Shown here one piece after another: positions 1 to 10,538 of a DNA stretch of 42,438 nucleotides. Each line of letters starts with the position of its first letter. Positions within the stretch are counted from its first letter, which is position 1. This DNA comes from Hirudo medicinalis. Lineage: Eukaryota; Annelida; Clitellata; Hirudinida; Hirudinidae. The notes under the pieces are model-generated. The model was not told the origin of the DNA, made no database searches, and saw only the letters and a program-made list of their open reading frames with translations. The position numbers were made by a program, and so were the translations under genes. The stretch lies in the NCBI GenBank assembly GCA_011800805.1, contig MPNW01000513.1:22501-64938 (forward strand), written 5' to 3'.

Positions 1-281
1 AATTTGGGTTTCATTCTATTAATATGTCATTCATTTCGTTAATAATGTTAATATTACATAAAATAATATTCACGAATAATATGGAACATAATGCTATCGA
101 TATTAATAATATATCAATAATACGTTGTGGTTGCAATTATGTATTTTTTTTAATCTATGAAATAATAAATTTATTAACACACGATGATAAAGATGTAAAT
201 AATAATAATAATAACAATAATAATAACAATAATAATAAAAATAATAATAACAACAATAATATAACAATTTTAAAAAATTTC
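1..281. repeat. AT-rich flank with (AAT/AAC)n microsatellite
   Basis: Low-complexity AT-rich DNA. An interrupted AAT/AAC array occupies about 196-262. It can be read as poly-Asn, but the reading has no other coding character and stops soon after. I see no gene here. Confidence 0.75.
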
Positions 282-1436
282 ATTAGAGTTAATGGCTTGG
301 CTTGACAGAAAAACCAGAAAGATATTGACTATGAATGGAATGCATAACCCAAGGGCAGATGTGAACAGGCTGTACATCAAAAGATGGAGGTTTGCTTGAG
401 TTGCAATCCCTTCATCAACAGAGTATTCTGAGTCTTGCAGAATATGTTCGATCAGAGAATGAAGATTGATTCAAATGGTAAGAAAGAATGATGACCTCAA
501 AAGAAAGTTTTCATTTTCAAAAGGAAGCCAATAAAATCCAGATAAAATATAAACTAATGACCCTGCCTGAAAACAAAAATTTGATTTGTCAATTGAAGAA
601 ATCTCTAGAAAGTGGAGTACCACTTTTGCACCAGTGGAGTACCTGTAGAGGCACAACAAGGTGGCGGGCTACATACACTGGCGAATTTTCAAAAGTCTTA
701 ATCCCCAAGTGACAGAAAAGTATTATATGCATGAGCCCGAAAAAATTACAAAAGTGGAGGACAATGTCATCATGTGAGATAAATCAATATTAACAGACAA
801 TATAACAATCCTGAACAAAAATGAACAAAATTGCTTGATTGTGGATGTGGCAATACCTGATGACGTGAATGTGTTGAAAAAAGACAGAAAAGAGGTTGAA
901 ATACAAAGATCTGCAGATAGAAATTTCTAGAATGTGGAATGTCAAAACAAAAGTGGTAGCAGTTGTAGTTGGAGCCTTAGGAACTATGAGTGACAATTTT
1001 AATAAAGAAATTGAATCGATACCCGGAAAGCCGAGTGCTGAAGATGTTCAAAACATTGCATTGAATGGCACTGCACACATTCTAAGGAAAGTACTTGGTT
1101 GATGGAAGAACTGACATCAAAAGGACAAACGTTTTTGTTTGTTTACATTCGATTTAAGTTTTGTAATTAAGACAATTCATTTGTGTCCATTTGTTGTTGT
1201 TTTTTGCTTTTTGTTTTTTCTTGTGTTTTCTGAGGTCTCTGGGTGAGACTTGGCAATCATTTTATCCGGTTGCAAATACAGCCGAGTTTGATTTTGAATA
1301 TAATAGTATTAATAATAATAATAATAATAATATAAATAATAATAATAATAATAATAATAATAATTATGATGATGATAACAATAATAATAATAATAATGCT
1401 AACAATAATAATAATAATAACAATAATGAGGCGACA
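282..1436 (+). mobile_element. Degenerate non-LTR retrotransposon (LINE) 3' end with (AAT)n tail
   Basis: Conceptual translation in shifting frames gives the C-terminal part of a LINE reverse transcriptase ORF. About 300-400 reads TRKILTMNGMHNPRADVNRL, a motif common after the RT domain in animal LINEs. About 490-715 holds an internal piece (ANKIQIKY, PENKNLICQLKKSL, WRATYTGEF). About 896-1102 ends with IEISRMWNV, VVVGALGT and GTAHILRKVLG, then a stop. Several frameshifts and stops make it non-functional. A T-rich 3' untranslated region of about 200 bases follows and runs straight into an (AAT)n array at 1305-1436, which looks like the element's own tail. I have not assigned the clade; the family match is from memory of its typical motifs. 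Confidence 0.82.
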
Positions 1437-1986
1437 TAAATAGAACGAGGAAATTACATTGGCTAAAAAATAATTATAAATCCAATGAAGGCCGCTTAAA
1501 AAGATCATCCTCATCTTTTAATTCATTCTTGAATAGTATTCCGTTGCTTGGAGACGCCGTTCCCAAGGCAACCGTTCCTCAAACTATGCGTCGCTAGGAG
1601 CCCGAGTAAATTTTGAATCTTCATCGCCGACTTAAATGAGTGAAGAAGACTGTGATGGTGATTAGAGTCTCAGTGATAATGCTGGTGATGACGTTTGTGA
1701 TGATGACTATGATGATGATGATGATGATGATGATGACGATGATGATGACGATGACGATGACGATGACTATGACGATGACGACGACGACGATGATGATGAT
1801 GATGATGATGACGATGTCATGTGATGATGATGATGGTGGTGGTGGCCGTTATGAATTTTTCAGCCTTCTTTCTTTGAAACAAAAGACCTTTAAACATTTG
1901 AAAATCCTTCAGGCATCTGTTTTCGGAAGTGAATATTTTGAGCTCAAATTTCCGAGTGAAGCAAAAAGAGAGCATGCATTTTAAAA

Positions 1987-2039
<53 letters not shown>

Positions 2040-2143
2040 CAATAATAATAGCAATAATAATGATGTTAATAATAACAATAATAGTAATGATGATGATGAT
2101 GATTATGATAAAAATAATAATGATAATGTTAATGATGATAATA

Positions 2144-2236
<93 letters not shown>

Positions 2237-2251
2237 NACGTAGTGATAATA

Positions 2252-2331
<80 letters not shown>

Positions 2332-2438
2332 GTAATAACAGTAATTTCCTTGGTAAATGAATGATAATTACTAAGTACAATCAATCAATATCATCCGAAT
2401 TTCTGATCAATCAATCAATCAATCAATCAATCGAACAG
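1437..2438. repeat. Microsatellite-dominated DNA upstream of the TEAD exon
   Basis: A (GAT/GAC)n array lies at about 1700-1840. A long (AAT)n array lies at about 1990-2330 and is broken by an N at 2237. A short (AATC)n run at about 2409-2432 abuts the TEAD splice acceptor. The long poly-Ile, poly-Leu, poly-Asp or poly-Met readings here are repeat artefacts. I looked for the first half of the TEA domain in this interval and did not find it, so it must lie upstream of the window. Confidence 0.8.
1559..1572. promoter_or_regulatory. Candidate RFX X-box (GTTCCCAAGGCAAC)
   Basis: A 14-bp near-palindrome matching 12 of 14 positions of the idealised X-box GTTGCCATGGCAAC bound by RFX factors. It is preceded at 1543-1555 by a second partial match, GTTGCTTGGAGAC. 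Together the left GTTGCTTGG and the right CCAAGGCAAC also form an inverted repeat. It sits in a small GC-richer island between microsatellites, with no recognised ciliary gene next to it. Function is inferred only. Confidence 0.35.
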
Positions 2439-4740
2439 GGCGAAACGAACTCATAGCTAGGTACATAAAGCTGAGGACTGGAAAAACCAGAACTCGTAAG
2501 CAGGTGTCCAGTCACATCCAAGTACTCGCCAGGAGGAAGTCCAAGGAGATCCAAGCCAATGTGAAGGTCGTTTGCGTTGGATATTTTTATCTTTTAAAAC
2601 TTTCATTTCAAAACATAAAATTAATAATAATATTATTGTTATTATTAATAATAACAATAATAATTATAATAATAACATTATTAATTATTAACAATAATTA
2701 TTATTATTATAATTATTTTTAATAATAACAATAATAATATTTATAATAATAAAATAAATAATAATAATAATGACATTAATAAAAACAGCTACAATAACAA
2801 CATTAATAATAATATGGCATTTTTTAGAAAGTAAATATATTTTAAAGATTTTATATTTTAATCGAGCGAAAGTCAAATCTAAGTATTCATATTTGGAAAT
2901 ACGCTTTTGAAGGGTTGATGTAATATAATATAATTGTAATATATTTCCTGTTCGTCGATTATCAAAATGTTTAATGAAATAATTTAAATCGGATATTTAT
3001 TATCTAAATTTGAATGTGTGTGCCTCTAAGTCACACGCTCTTGGGAGGGAGCGCTATATAAATGGTTAACGAAAATATTTATAATAAATTTGACTTATCA
3101 AAAATTATTAAATATCAAATAAATAAAAAATAATCAAGTAAAACATAATAACTTATAATATATGATTTTCGCCTTCATCATTAACATCATTCCGTCATCA
3201 CCATCATCATCATCGTCATCATCATCGTCGTCGTCATCGTCATCATCATCGTTCCTCGGTCAACAAATAAACCTATTAACATCCATTACAATCGTGGCCA
3301 AATTTGTAGGACCAGACGTCGAAGGAGCGCATAGTTCAGAGTTTGTCCTCCATGTCGTCGTCGCAGATAGTTTCGGCCACGGCACTCCAGGAGAAGACAG
3401 CCAATCAGAACAATGGAATGGCAGGCTTCCTCAATTCCAGGATGAATTCCAATCAGACTAACAGCCTCTTTTCTCACCTTTCTCAGTATTCCAACAACGA
3501 GGTCATATAAATAACTTGATGCGATTAATTTTAATAATTTCTAATGAATAATTTTAAGCAGTTAATTAACTGCTTGAATGTGAACAAGTAATAAATTATT
3601 ACTTAGTTAATTAATTTTATTTAGTTAGTTATTTAATTATTATTTAGATCAATTCTCTCACTTCTTCTTATGATTCTTGTTAAATAATGTTACTAACTAA
3701 AATTAACGATATGTTGTTGTTGTTGTTGTTGTTGTTGTTTGTGTTTTAAATGTGGTCCACACTTCCAATAAACATTTATAGGCATCACATCGTCAATTCG
3801 ACGAACAAGAACATCAACAATCTTTCCACAATCATCAACACTTCAACTCCTCCAACTACCAACACCACCATCACCAACAACAGCAACAGCAACAACATGA
3901 AATCTACCAGCAACAAGTTCCATTTGTTTGGAATCAATTAAAGCTGCTAAAGTACCAGGCTTACGTGCAGTCGATCAAAAACGGACACACGGTAAAATGA
4001 TGAATCAACTTATTTATTTTTAAATATTTCAAATTCGATTTCATAATAACAGGGCCGTAACAAATAAATTTGTTATAAACATTAATTTGAGATAAGTTGT
4101 AAATTATGATACTTAATCACTTATTCACTCACAGAGAAGGCATGATTTCATTAACATCGGCAATGATCTGGCTTACGACAACGGATACTTGCAGGTCGCC
4201 ATGAATGAATTACCATAACTGTTCATATACAATAATCTCATTAACATAATTATTAATAGAAGAAATGTAAATAAATAATTGACTATTAGTTAATAAAGAT
4301 GAATAATTTTGCGGAGTAATTAATTCAAAACTACTGTGATATATAAAATGATATGTGTTAGTTCTTTTATCGTTGTTGGATTGATGGATGGATGGATGGA
4401 TGGATGGATGGATGTTGATTCATCAACTTGCAGACGGTCAGCCTGGGTCAGTTGATGGACAAATTCCCAGACATACCAGGAGGACTGCCTCAGCTCTTGA
4501 GCGAAGGACCATGTAACAATTTCTACCTGGTCAAGTGTTGGGTAACGAATTAATCACCAATTTTCAATTATTAAAGTTACTAGTAACCAAAAATTAATAT
4601 TTATTAAAATAACCAGGAAAATTCAGAATCTATTGAATGTGAATGTACACTTTGAACTATTTTGACATAAAACAAAACGTAAAACATATTAATTTAAAAA
4701 TAAATTGATTAAGATAAAGTAGCGTTATCATTGCTTTTGT

Positions 4741-4771
<31 letters not shown>

Positions 4772-6648
4772 ATGTTGAGCTGAGCTCAGCGTCAAGATCT
4801 TTACCCAAACTGAGACCTTCTGAGCGCATGCGTCAGGGTTGATAAATTAGTTTATTAAACAAACATAAACAAAGCACAATTATTGCTGTAGTTTTAGTAA
4901 ACAACATTAAATTTAAATTGGCCGATCAAGTCATCCCTTAAATTATGAATTTAATATAATATACTAATCTATTATTAGATTTAATAAATTAAAATAATAA
5001 TTTAAAACTTTTATTTTACTTTCCAAGGCCGATTTGAATACTGATCTGTGCGATTGTGAAGATGTCTTCTATGGAGTTTCATCTGAGTAATACATTTTTA
5101 TTCTTATTTATTCCATTTTAATCGATAATATTTATTCATTAATTGTTGTTTTATTATTAACTTCAATTAGTTCTGAAAATAAATTTATAAGTTGGCAATA
5201 AATAATGGTTATAATAACCCCACACTTTCACAAAACATGAAAACTCGACATTTTCAGAGAGGAATTATAAAAATGAATATTTATATTTATCTAAAGCATA
5301 ATAAATATTCATAAGTACTCCATTAGCCATTTCTATAACGCTGATTCCAAATGATTGTAAAATCACAAACTGCAAAACCATGCATTTATGAACAAGAATG
5401 TACAAGCTGTGCTCAGTCGATTCAGCCGGATAATTAGTCTTAATAAATAAATAACATTAATAATAATTATTATTATTATTAAATTAATACTAATGTAATT
5501 TCACAGGTACGAAGGACGAGGTAACATGGCTGTCAATATTTCGACCAAGGTATGTTCCTTTGGAAAGCAGGTGGTGGAAAAGGTTGAGGTGAGAATTATG
5601 ATTAAATAAAAATATTATAATATAATATAAAATAATAATATATTATTTTAATTTACAACAAATTTATTGTTTATCAAGTTGATAACAACGATAAATCTTC
5701 CGAAAATCATTAACTTAACTTTGCTATAATTTTTGTTACTTTCAAAATCAGCTTTATTACAGTTAATTATTAATTATTGGAATTATTACTTACGATTGCT
5801 TTAATTATTAATTATTAAAGCCATAGTAATTATGTTGTTAATATTATGTTATTATATTATTAATAACTAAACTAACAACAGACGGACAACGGATTGATGC
5901 AGTTCGACGTATCACCTCTTTCCTCTCCCTCGTCGTCGTCGTCATCACCACCTGGAGTTGCCCTTCCTGCTGTCGTTTACTTCAGGAATGACAGATCGTG
6001 CATGTGCGAGTACATGGTCAGTTTCATCAACAAGCTGAGGAGGCTTCCAGAGAGGTACATGATGAACAGCGTCCTGGAAAACTTCACCGTCATACAGGTA
6101 GGTTCATTAGCATAATTTATTCTTGCATCACATGGAACTGAAAGGATGGTGATCATTGGCTATCGAGAGTGTTAACTGGCATTTTATTGATAACAATAAA
6201 GTATCGCCATTGTGTACAATAACACTAATAGTTTTTTTTAAACAGAGTCAAAGGTCAATGATGTTGTCTTCGAATGTTCACCTTAAAAAATCTTTAAAAG
6301 TGATTGATTTATTGAAATAAACAAAATTAATAGATTTATTCAAATCAAGATCAATGGAGCCATTTCTATACAAAGAACAAATACAAACTAACTTAGGATT
6401 GGCTTATCACACATAATATATATTAGGATTGGTTTATCACAATAAGTAACAGACATTATAAATTAATGTAAACAGTGAATTAAGTCATGTTAGCTTCCAA
6501 AGTGAGGCATGCCTAAAACCATCCTCAATCTTTCCAGGTCGTCAGAAACAACACAAGCAACGAGATCCTGCTTTGCCTAGCGCTCACCTTTGAAGTGGCA
6601 GAACTGGAAAATGAATCGCAGAGGATCGTGTATCAGATTGTCAAGTGA
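2439..6648 (+). CDS. TEAD: TEAD/Scalloped transcription factor, 5'-partial, nine exons seen
   Basis: Sequence-specific transcription factor that recruits YAP/Yorkie in Hippo signalling. Exons: 2439-2566, 3310-3501, 3782-3991, 4135-4194, 4434-4541, 5028-5086, 5507-5588, 5882-6097, 6538-6648, all joined in frame across GT-AG introns (about 387 codons). The first exon gives the second half of the TEA DNA-binding domain ([20 protein letters not shown], then [11 protein letters not shown]); the first half is outside the window. Exon 2 holds [11 protein letters not shown]. Exon 3 has a His/Gln-rich linker. The YAP-binding domain follows: [36 protein letters not shown] (including the cysteine auto-palmitoylated in vertebrate TEADs), CEYM, and [13 protein letters not shown]. 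The end keeps the terminal Tyr region (VYQIVK). It is divergent in exons 4-5, and exon 8 has a Ser/Pro-rich insert where other TEADs have a short loop. Identification is very secure; orthology to a single vertebrate TEAD is not resolved. Confidence 0.96.
3010..3070 (+). mobile_element. Possible LINE/SINE 3'-tail relic in TEAD intron 1
   Basis: The segment CTCTTGGGAGGGAGCGCT followed by ATATAAATGGTTAAC resembles the 3' end of CR1/L2-type elements. It shares the GCGCT(A/T)TATAAAT core and a following TTAAC with the sense end of the LINE fragment at 8517-8560. No coding part is attached. Confidence 0.4.
3716..3739 (+). repeat. (GTT)n microsatellite upstream of TEAD exon 3
   Basis: A run of TTG units sits about 40 bases before the exon 3 acceptor. 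A second run of the same kind lies at about 4741-4770, in the intron before exon 6. A (GGAT)n run lies at 4384-4413. Confidence 0.85.
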
Positions 6649-6857
6649 TCGATATATCGACCTACACCGACCTGGATCAGGTCCTCGTAATCCTACGTCT
6701 ACAATCGAGCTCGATGAAATGACATATCGTCGTAATAACGGTGGAAGGCTTTCCTCTGACAACTGTTGTTGTCGTCGGTGTTGTAAATACTAACAAATCC
6801 TTTCATTGATGTCGTTATAATAATAATAATAATTATTATTATTATTATTATCGCCAT

Positions 6858-6863
6858 AATAAA
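6858..6863 (+). terminator. AATAAA polyadenylation signal, TEAD
   Basis: The first clear AATAAA hexamer after the TEAD stop codon, about 210 bases downstream, embedded in an (ATT)n array at about 6815-6895. It is the likely 3' end signal, but the repeat context makes the match partly expected by chance. Confidence 0.45.
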
Positions 6864-7612
6864 ATATTATTATTATTATTATTATTGTTATTATTGTGCA
6901 CAATATCTAAATTATTATTTATCTATCATTAAATTATTGTTACAATTTCATCTAGAAAACACTATTATTAATTGCTTTATTACTTGTATTGATGTTGTAA
7001 TTATTTTTATTTTTTGATTGAAATTAAGTTATCTTATTAGTGTGAGGGTCGTGGATCATAGCTCTGGGTGTGGATGTTATAATATTCTTAAAGTTAGCGC
7101 TACACAAATGAACATATTTTCATCCTTGTCGTTGTCGTAGATTGAAATGTGAGACAATTTAATTCTTCATTAAATAAATTATTTTCATCTTCTTCATATT
7201 TAATTCTATCAAGATTTTATCGAATAAATCTTCATGAAATGTTATTAAATTGCCCGCCAATCGGAGGCATGGGATGTAAATCATGGAAATTTGTGAGTGC
7301 ACCCGACATGTACTTATCAGCAATTTGACCATCTGTTAGTGCAATGTTAACTGACAATATTGACATGTTTACATCATCTCGTGACACGTTAACAAAGCCC
7401 TAACTGTCGTTGGCTCGGATACCATGGTTTCATTGGTTAAAAATGCCAACTAAAAAGAGCCGGTGAGAATAAAAATTAAGCCACAATTTGTTATAAAATA
7501 TTCCATCAATAGCAAATAAAGAAAGTACTATTATAATTTATTATAATTTATGCGGTTCTCTGTTCAAATAAAAGATACAACGAATGCGGAGTCGTGCATT
7601 TAACCTAATTGG
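6864..7612. other. Intergenic DNA between TEAD and TPMT-like A
   Basis: AT-rich spacer with the end of an (ATT)n array and no reading frame of coding character. I see nothing else identifiable. Confidence 0.6.
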
Positions 7613-7721
7613 TTTCGTTCCAAAGTTCCTCACGACGAATTTAAAGGATGCTGACGCAAGTCCCTGAGATGTGAGATTGTTTGGAAGCTGGTCATCCTCA
7701 AATTGCACGAAGTGGAGAAGA
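7613..7721 (+). promoter_or_regulatory. 5' flank/UTR of TPMT-like A, conserved in copy C
   Basis: The core TTCGTTCCAAAG, then TTC, TCA and ATTT blocks and a GTGAGAT closer to the ATG, recur in the same order upstream of TPMT-like C (24452-24571). The shared order suggests duplicated promoter or 5' UTR. I place no exact transcription start. The frame upstream of the chosen ATG is open back to 7668 but does not look like TPMT sequence. Confidence 0.45.
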
Positions 7722-10524
7722 ATGAATGAATTTTGGTTGAACAAGTGGCAAACCAAAAGCACAGGATGGCACAAGAAGGAAGTGAACGAGTATGATAAAC
7801 CATGATAAACTCAATTTCATCTTTTAAACAAATTCATTGCTTAGAATTGTGGTGTTATTAAGTCACTGCTGATTTTACTATTCAGGCATTTGGTGAATTA
7901 TTTCAATAAATACTGTCCAAAAGTTGACGGCAAACCCAGGGCATTCGTGCCTCTCTGTGGAAAGATGGTGGACATGAAATGGTTGGTAATTAATTTTTCA
8001 TAATTTATGAATCTCATGTTTGTGTTTATTTTGCATTAATTTGTATTTATGAATCACAACAACAATTAATCGTGATTGAAATATAGCGTTAATTTGCGCA
8101 GATGCAAAATAAGTGAATAACACAGTAAAGGTTCATTTTGCCAATTCGCAACTAAAAATCTAATTTATCCATTGAAGCAAATTAATAATTAATAATTTAA
8201 TATTCCTAAAATAATTGAAAGAGGTGATTGAATATTCATAAATAATTATTTATTCTTTACGAATAATTAGTTAGTTTATATTTATTCAATCGATAAAAGG
8301 TTGCTCGAGAAAGGATGCGAGGTCGTAGGAGTTGAGTTGGTGAAACAAGCATGTGATGAATTCTTCCAGGAGCAACTCATGGAGTACGATCTCCTGACTC
8401 TTGAAGGTCTTCCCGTCTACAAGGTGCTTGTATTTCATTTCAATGCATTTTAATCGGAAGTGAAAATATGGAAAAATAAAGTCTTGTTAACGACTTATAC
8501 CAAACAATAAAACCTTTTAATAATAATAATAATAATAATAGTTAATTTATAAAGCGCCATTTGCTTAGCGTCAGAGGCGCCTTGTGTCTTCATTAGCCTC
8601 ATGTTGGTGTCCTGAAGAGGTGGGTCTTCAGGTGACGTTTGAAGAGCTCCAGGGATGTTTGATCTCTTACTTGGGGGGGGTAATGCGCACCAGGCAGCAC
8701 CAGGAGAGGCATAAAAGAAGCTTCTGTTGACGTATTGACGAGGGATGATTTGTGAACTGATTGGCACATTTGATTGGTGGAAGATGAAAGAAGAACAGGT
8801 GCATGGCGGCGGAGAATGACGTGTTGGAGATAGGGTGGATTGGATGTTGCGAGAGTTCGATACGTCATGAGGTCTATTTGAATGTGATGCGATTATGGAT
8901 CGGTAACCAGTGCAATTTCTTCAGACAGTCCATGCTATTAAGGATTGGGTTAAGAAGAACAAGTTTAGCAAGTTTGTTTTGTATGCATTGCAAGGAATGG
9001 ATCAAGGAGGCACATACCGTAGAGAAGGGAATTGCAGTAATCCAGGCGAGAGAGAACAAGACAGCGTTCAAGGGCAGAAGTTGTGTCGACGGAGAAAAGC
9101 GGACGGATATGCCGAATTGCCCAGATGAGGTGATTACAGGATTTGACGATGGAGGCAGAATGTTCTTTAAAGCTGAGATGAGAATCAAAAGTAACACCGA
9201 GGAGTTTAAGAGTAGCAGAAGAAGGAAGGAGGGTGCCTGCGACATTTATAGAGGATGGGGGAAGACAGAATTTAAAACAAAAATTTAAATTTTGTTCTTT
9301 AAAATTATGTTAAACTGTTGGCTGCTCAAATTATGCTCACTGATATTCAAAGAAATATCCAACGATTATATAAGGAGACATTTATAAATTTTATGGATTT
9401 ATTTAATAAACCGACTAATGTTATATTGAAATTTTATGACTTTATTCACGCTGAGCAATTAATATTCCAGGCAAGAGATTATTCATTGATGTTGTTCAAT
9501 TGCGACTTCTTTGACTTTGCCAGGTTGCTTTTGTTCGCTCACAATGAAGAACTTCATCTTAATATTTCAATGCTTACTTTGTAGGAAAATAGACGTTGGA
9601 AAATTCCACTTCATCTGGGACAGGGGAAGTCTCAGTGTTATTGAGAAGGAAAGACAACCAGGGTGGTTGAGAATTAATTTATCACATCAGCTTTACTTTT
9701 ACGCCACCTTTATATTTAGTTAATTATTCTATTTGTAATTACATTACATATTATATCACTTAATTGGACAGATAAATCCTCCCTAGAATGTTATTAGTTG
9801 AAGTGCCGTGCATGTTTCTGATGTTATTCTCATATCTTTTGCATCATCATCATGACCAAATTCATGCCACTCCAGGTATGCTGAATTCATGAAGAAGTGG
9901 ATGGCCGATGATTTTGCTTATCTCATTGATGCTCCCCAGTACAACAGGGAAGAATATCAAGGTAGCATTACGGGCTGCTAAGGAAGTTTATGACATATTT
10001 TATTGCATCTAACAAATGCAGATCATGTTGTGCTATTTGCGTACGTTCTGTTCACATATCCCACTTTCTAATATTAGATGACAATTTGTTCTTGTTCTCA
10101 CAGGAATCCCACCAGCTCTTGAACACAGCACCTTGACTCAACTCTACAGTGAGTAATGTCAGAAATTATTTGGTAAATGTTACATTTCAGCATGGTGATC
10201 CAATACCATTTTATTATATAACAAATCCATGCATGAGGAAGGACTACCTGATAAAAGATGTTAAGTTATCTTAAACTTGAAGTGAAACACATTTAAGGGA
10301 CCATCCTCTTTGTTTCCTTGTAAAACAAAATATGTTTTCATCATTAAGTTTGTTTATCGCCTATTTAGTTAATTAATTTCTTCATAAATAATTTCCAAGA
10401 TGACACCTGCAACATCTTGTTGTTGGAAAAAGAGGATTTCTTGGAAGGAGCCAAGAAGAAATACACTCCAAACCTGACCTCCTTCTTCTGGTGTATCTAC
10501 GTGCTTCTGCCGAAGAAATCTTAA
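7722..10524 (+). CDS. TPMT: Thiopurine S-methyltransferase-like protein, copy A
   Basis: SAM-dependent methyltransferase of the TPMT family, cytosolic, which in vertebrates methylates aromatic thiols. Exons: 7722-7789, 7886-7981, 8300-8423, 9471-9523, 9585-9662, 9876-9961, 10104-10148, 10400-10524; frame is kept throughout, giving 224 aa (vertebrate TPMT is about 245). Exon 1 gives FWLNKWQ and GWHKKEVN. Exon 2 has the SAM-binding FVPLCGKMVDMKW, continued by GCEVVGVELV in exon 3. Exon 4 ends NCDFFDFA. Exon 5 carries KFHFIWDRGS, which includes the conserved DRG. Exon 8 ends SFFWCIYVLLPKKS. The usual HPGPP-type stretch is replaced by EYQGIPPA at the exon 6/7 join. The ATG at 7722 matches the start in copy C. 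The exon 5 donor (GG|GTGGTT) is weak and the least certain junction. Intron 3 holds an antisense LINE fragment. The substrate is unknown. Confidence 0.93.
8300..8436 (+). repeat. TPMT-A exon 3 tract nearly identical to copy C
   Basis: This exon plus the first 13 intron bases matches 25135-25271. The exon differs at one base (a silent TGT/TGC cysteine codon) and the intron start GTGCTTGTATTTC is identical. Similarity falls away immediately on both sides. Exon 2 of the same two genes differs at about 15 of 96 bases. This points to recent gene conversion between the paralogues. Confidence 0.85.
8517..9245 (-). mobile_element. Antisense LINE (CR1/L2-like) 3' fragment in TPMT-A intron 3
   Basis: On the minus strand, from 9245 down, a disrupted reading frame shows the C-terminal tail of a LINE ORF2: LIHSLQCIQNKLAKLVL, LKKLHWLPIHNRITFK, then, after a stop at 8874-8876 and a frameshift, PPYLQ, and finally SLELFKRHLKTHLF near 8610. 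The LHWLPI and LKTHLF motifs are typical of CR1/L2-type elements. A short 3' UTR follows, ending GCGCTTTATAAAT and an (ATT)n tail at 8517-8540. It is 5'-truncated and inactive. Clade assignment is from motif memory. Confidence 0.8.
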
Positions 10525-10532
10525 TGTGGGAA

Positions 10533-10538
10533 AATAAA
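10533..10538 (+). terminator. AATAAA polyadenylation signal, TPMT-like A
   Basis: AATAAA lies only 9 bases after the TPMT-A stop codon, which implies a very short 3' UTR. Confidence 0.6.

Noticed and set aside
1640..2380. Long frames of poly-Met, poly-Ile, poly-Leu, poly-Tyr and poly-Asp
   Set aside because: Every frame through GAT and AAT microsatellites is open; there is no sequence beyond the repeat.
8803..9288. 161-codon plus-strand ORF
   Set aside because: It is the antisense of the LINE fragment and lies inside TPMT-A intron 3; the minus strand carries the recognisable motifs.
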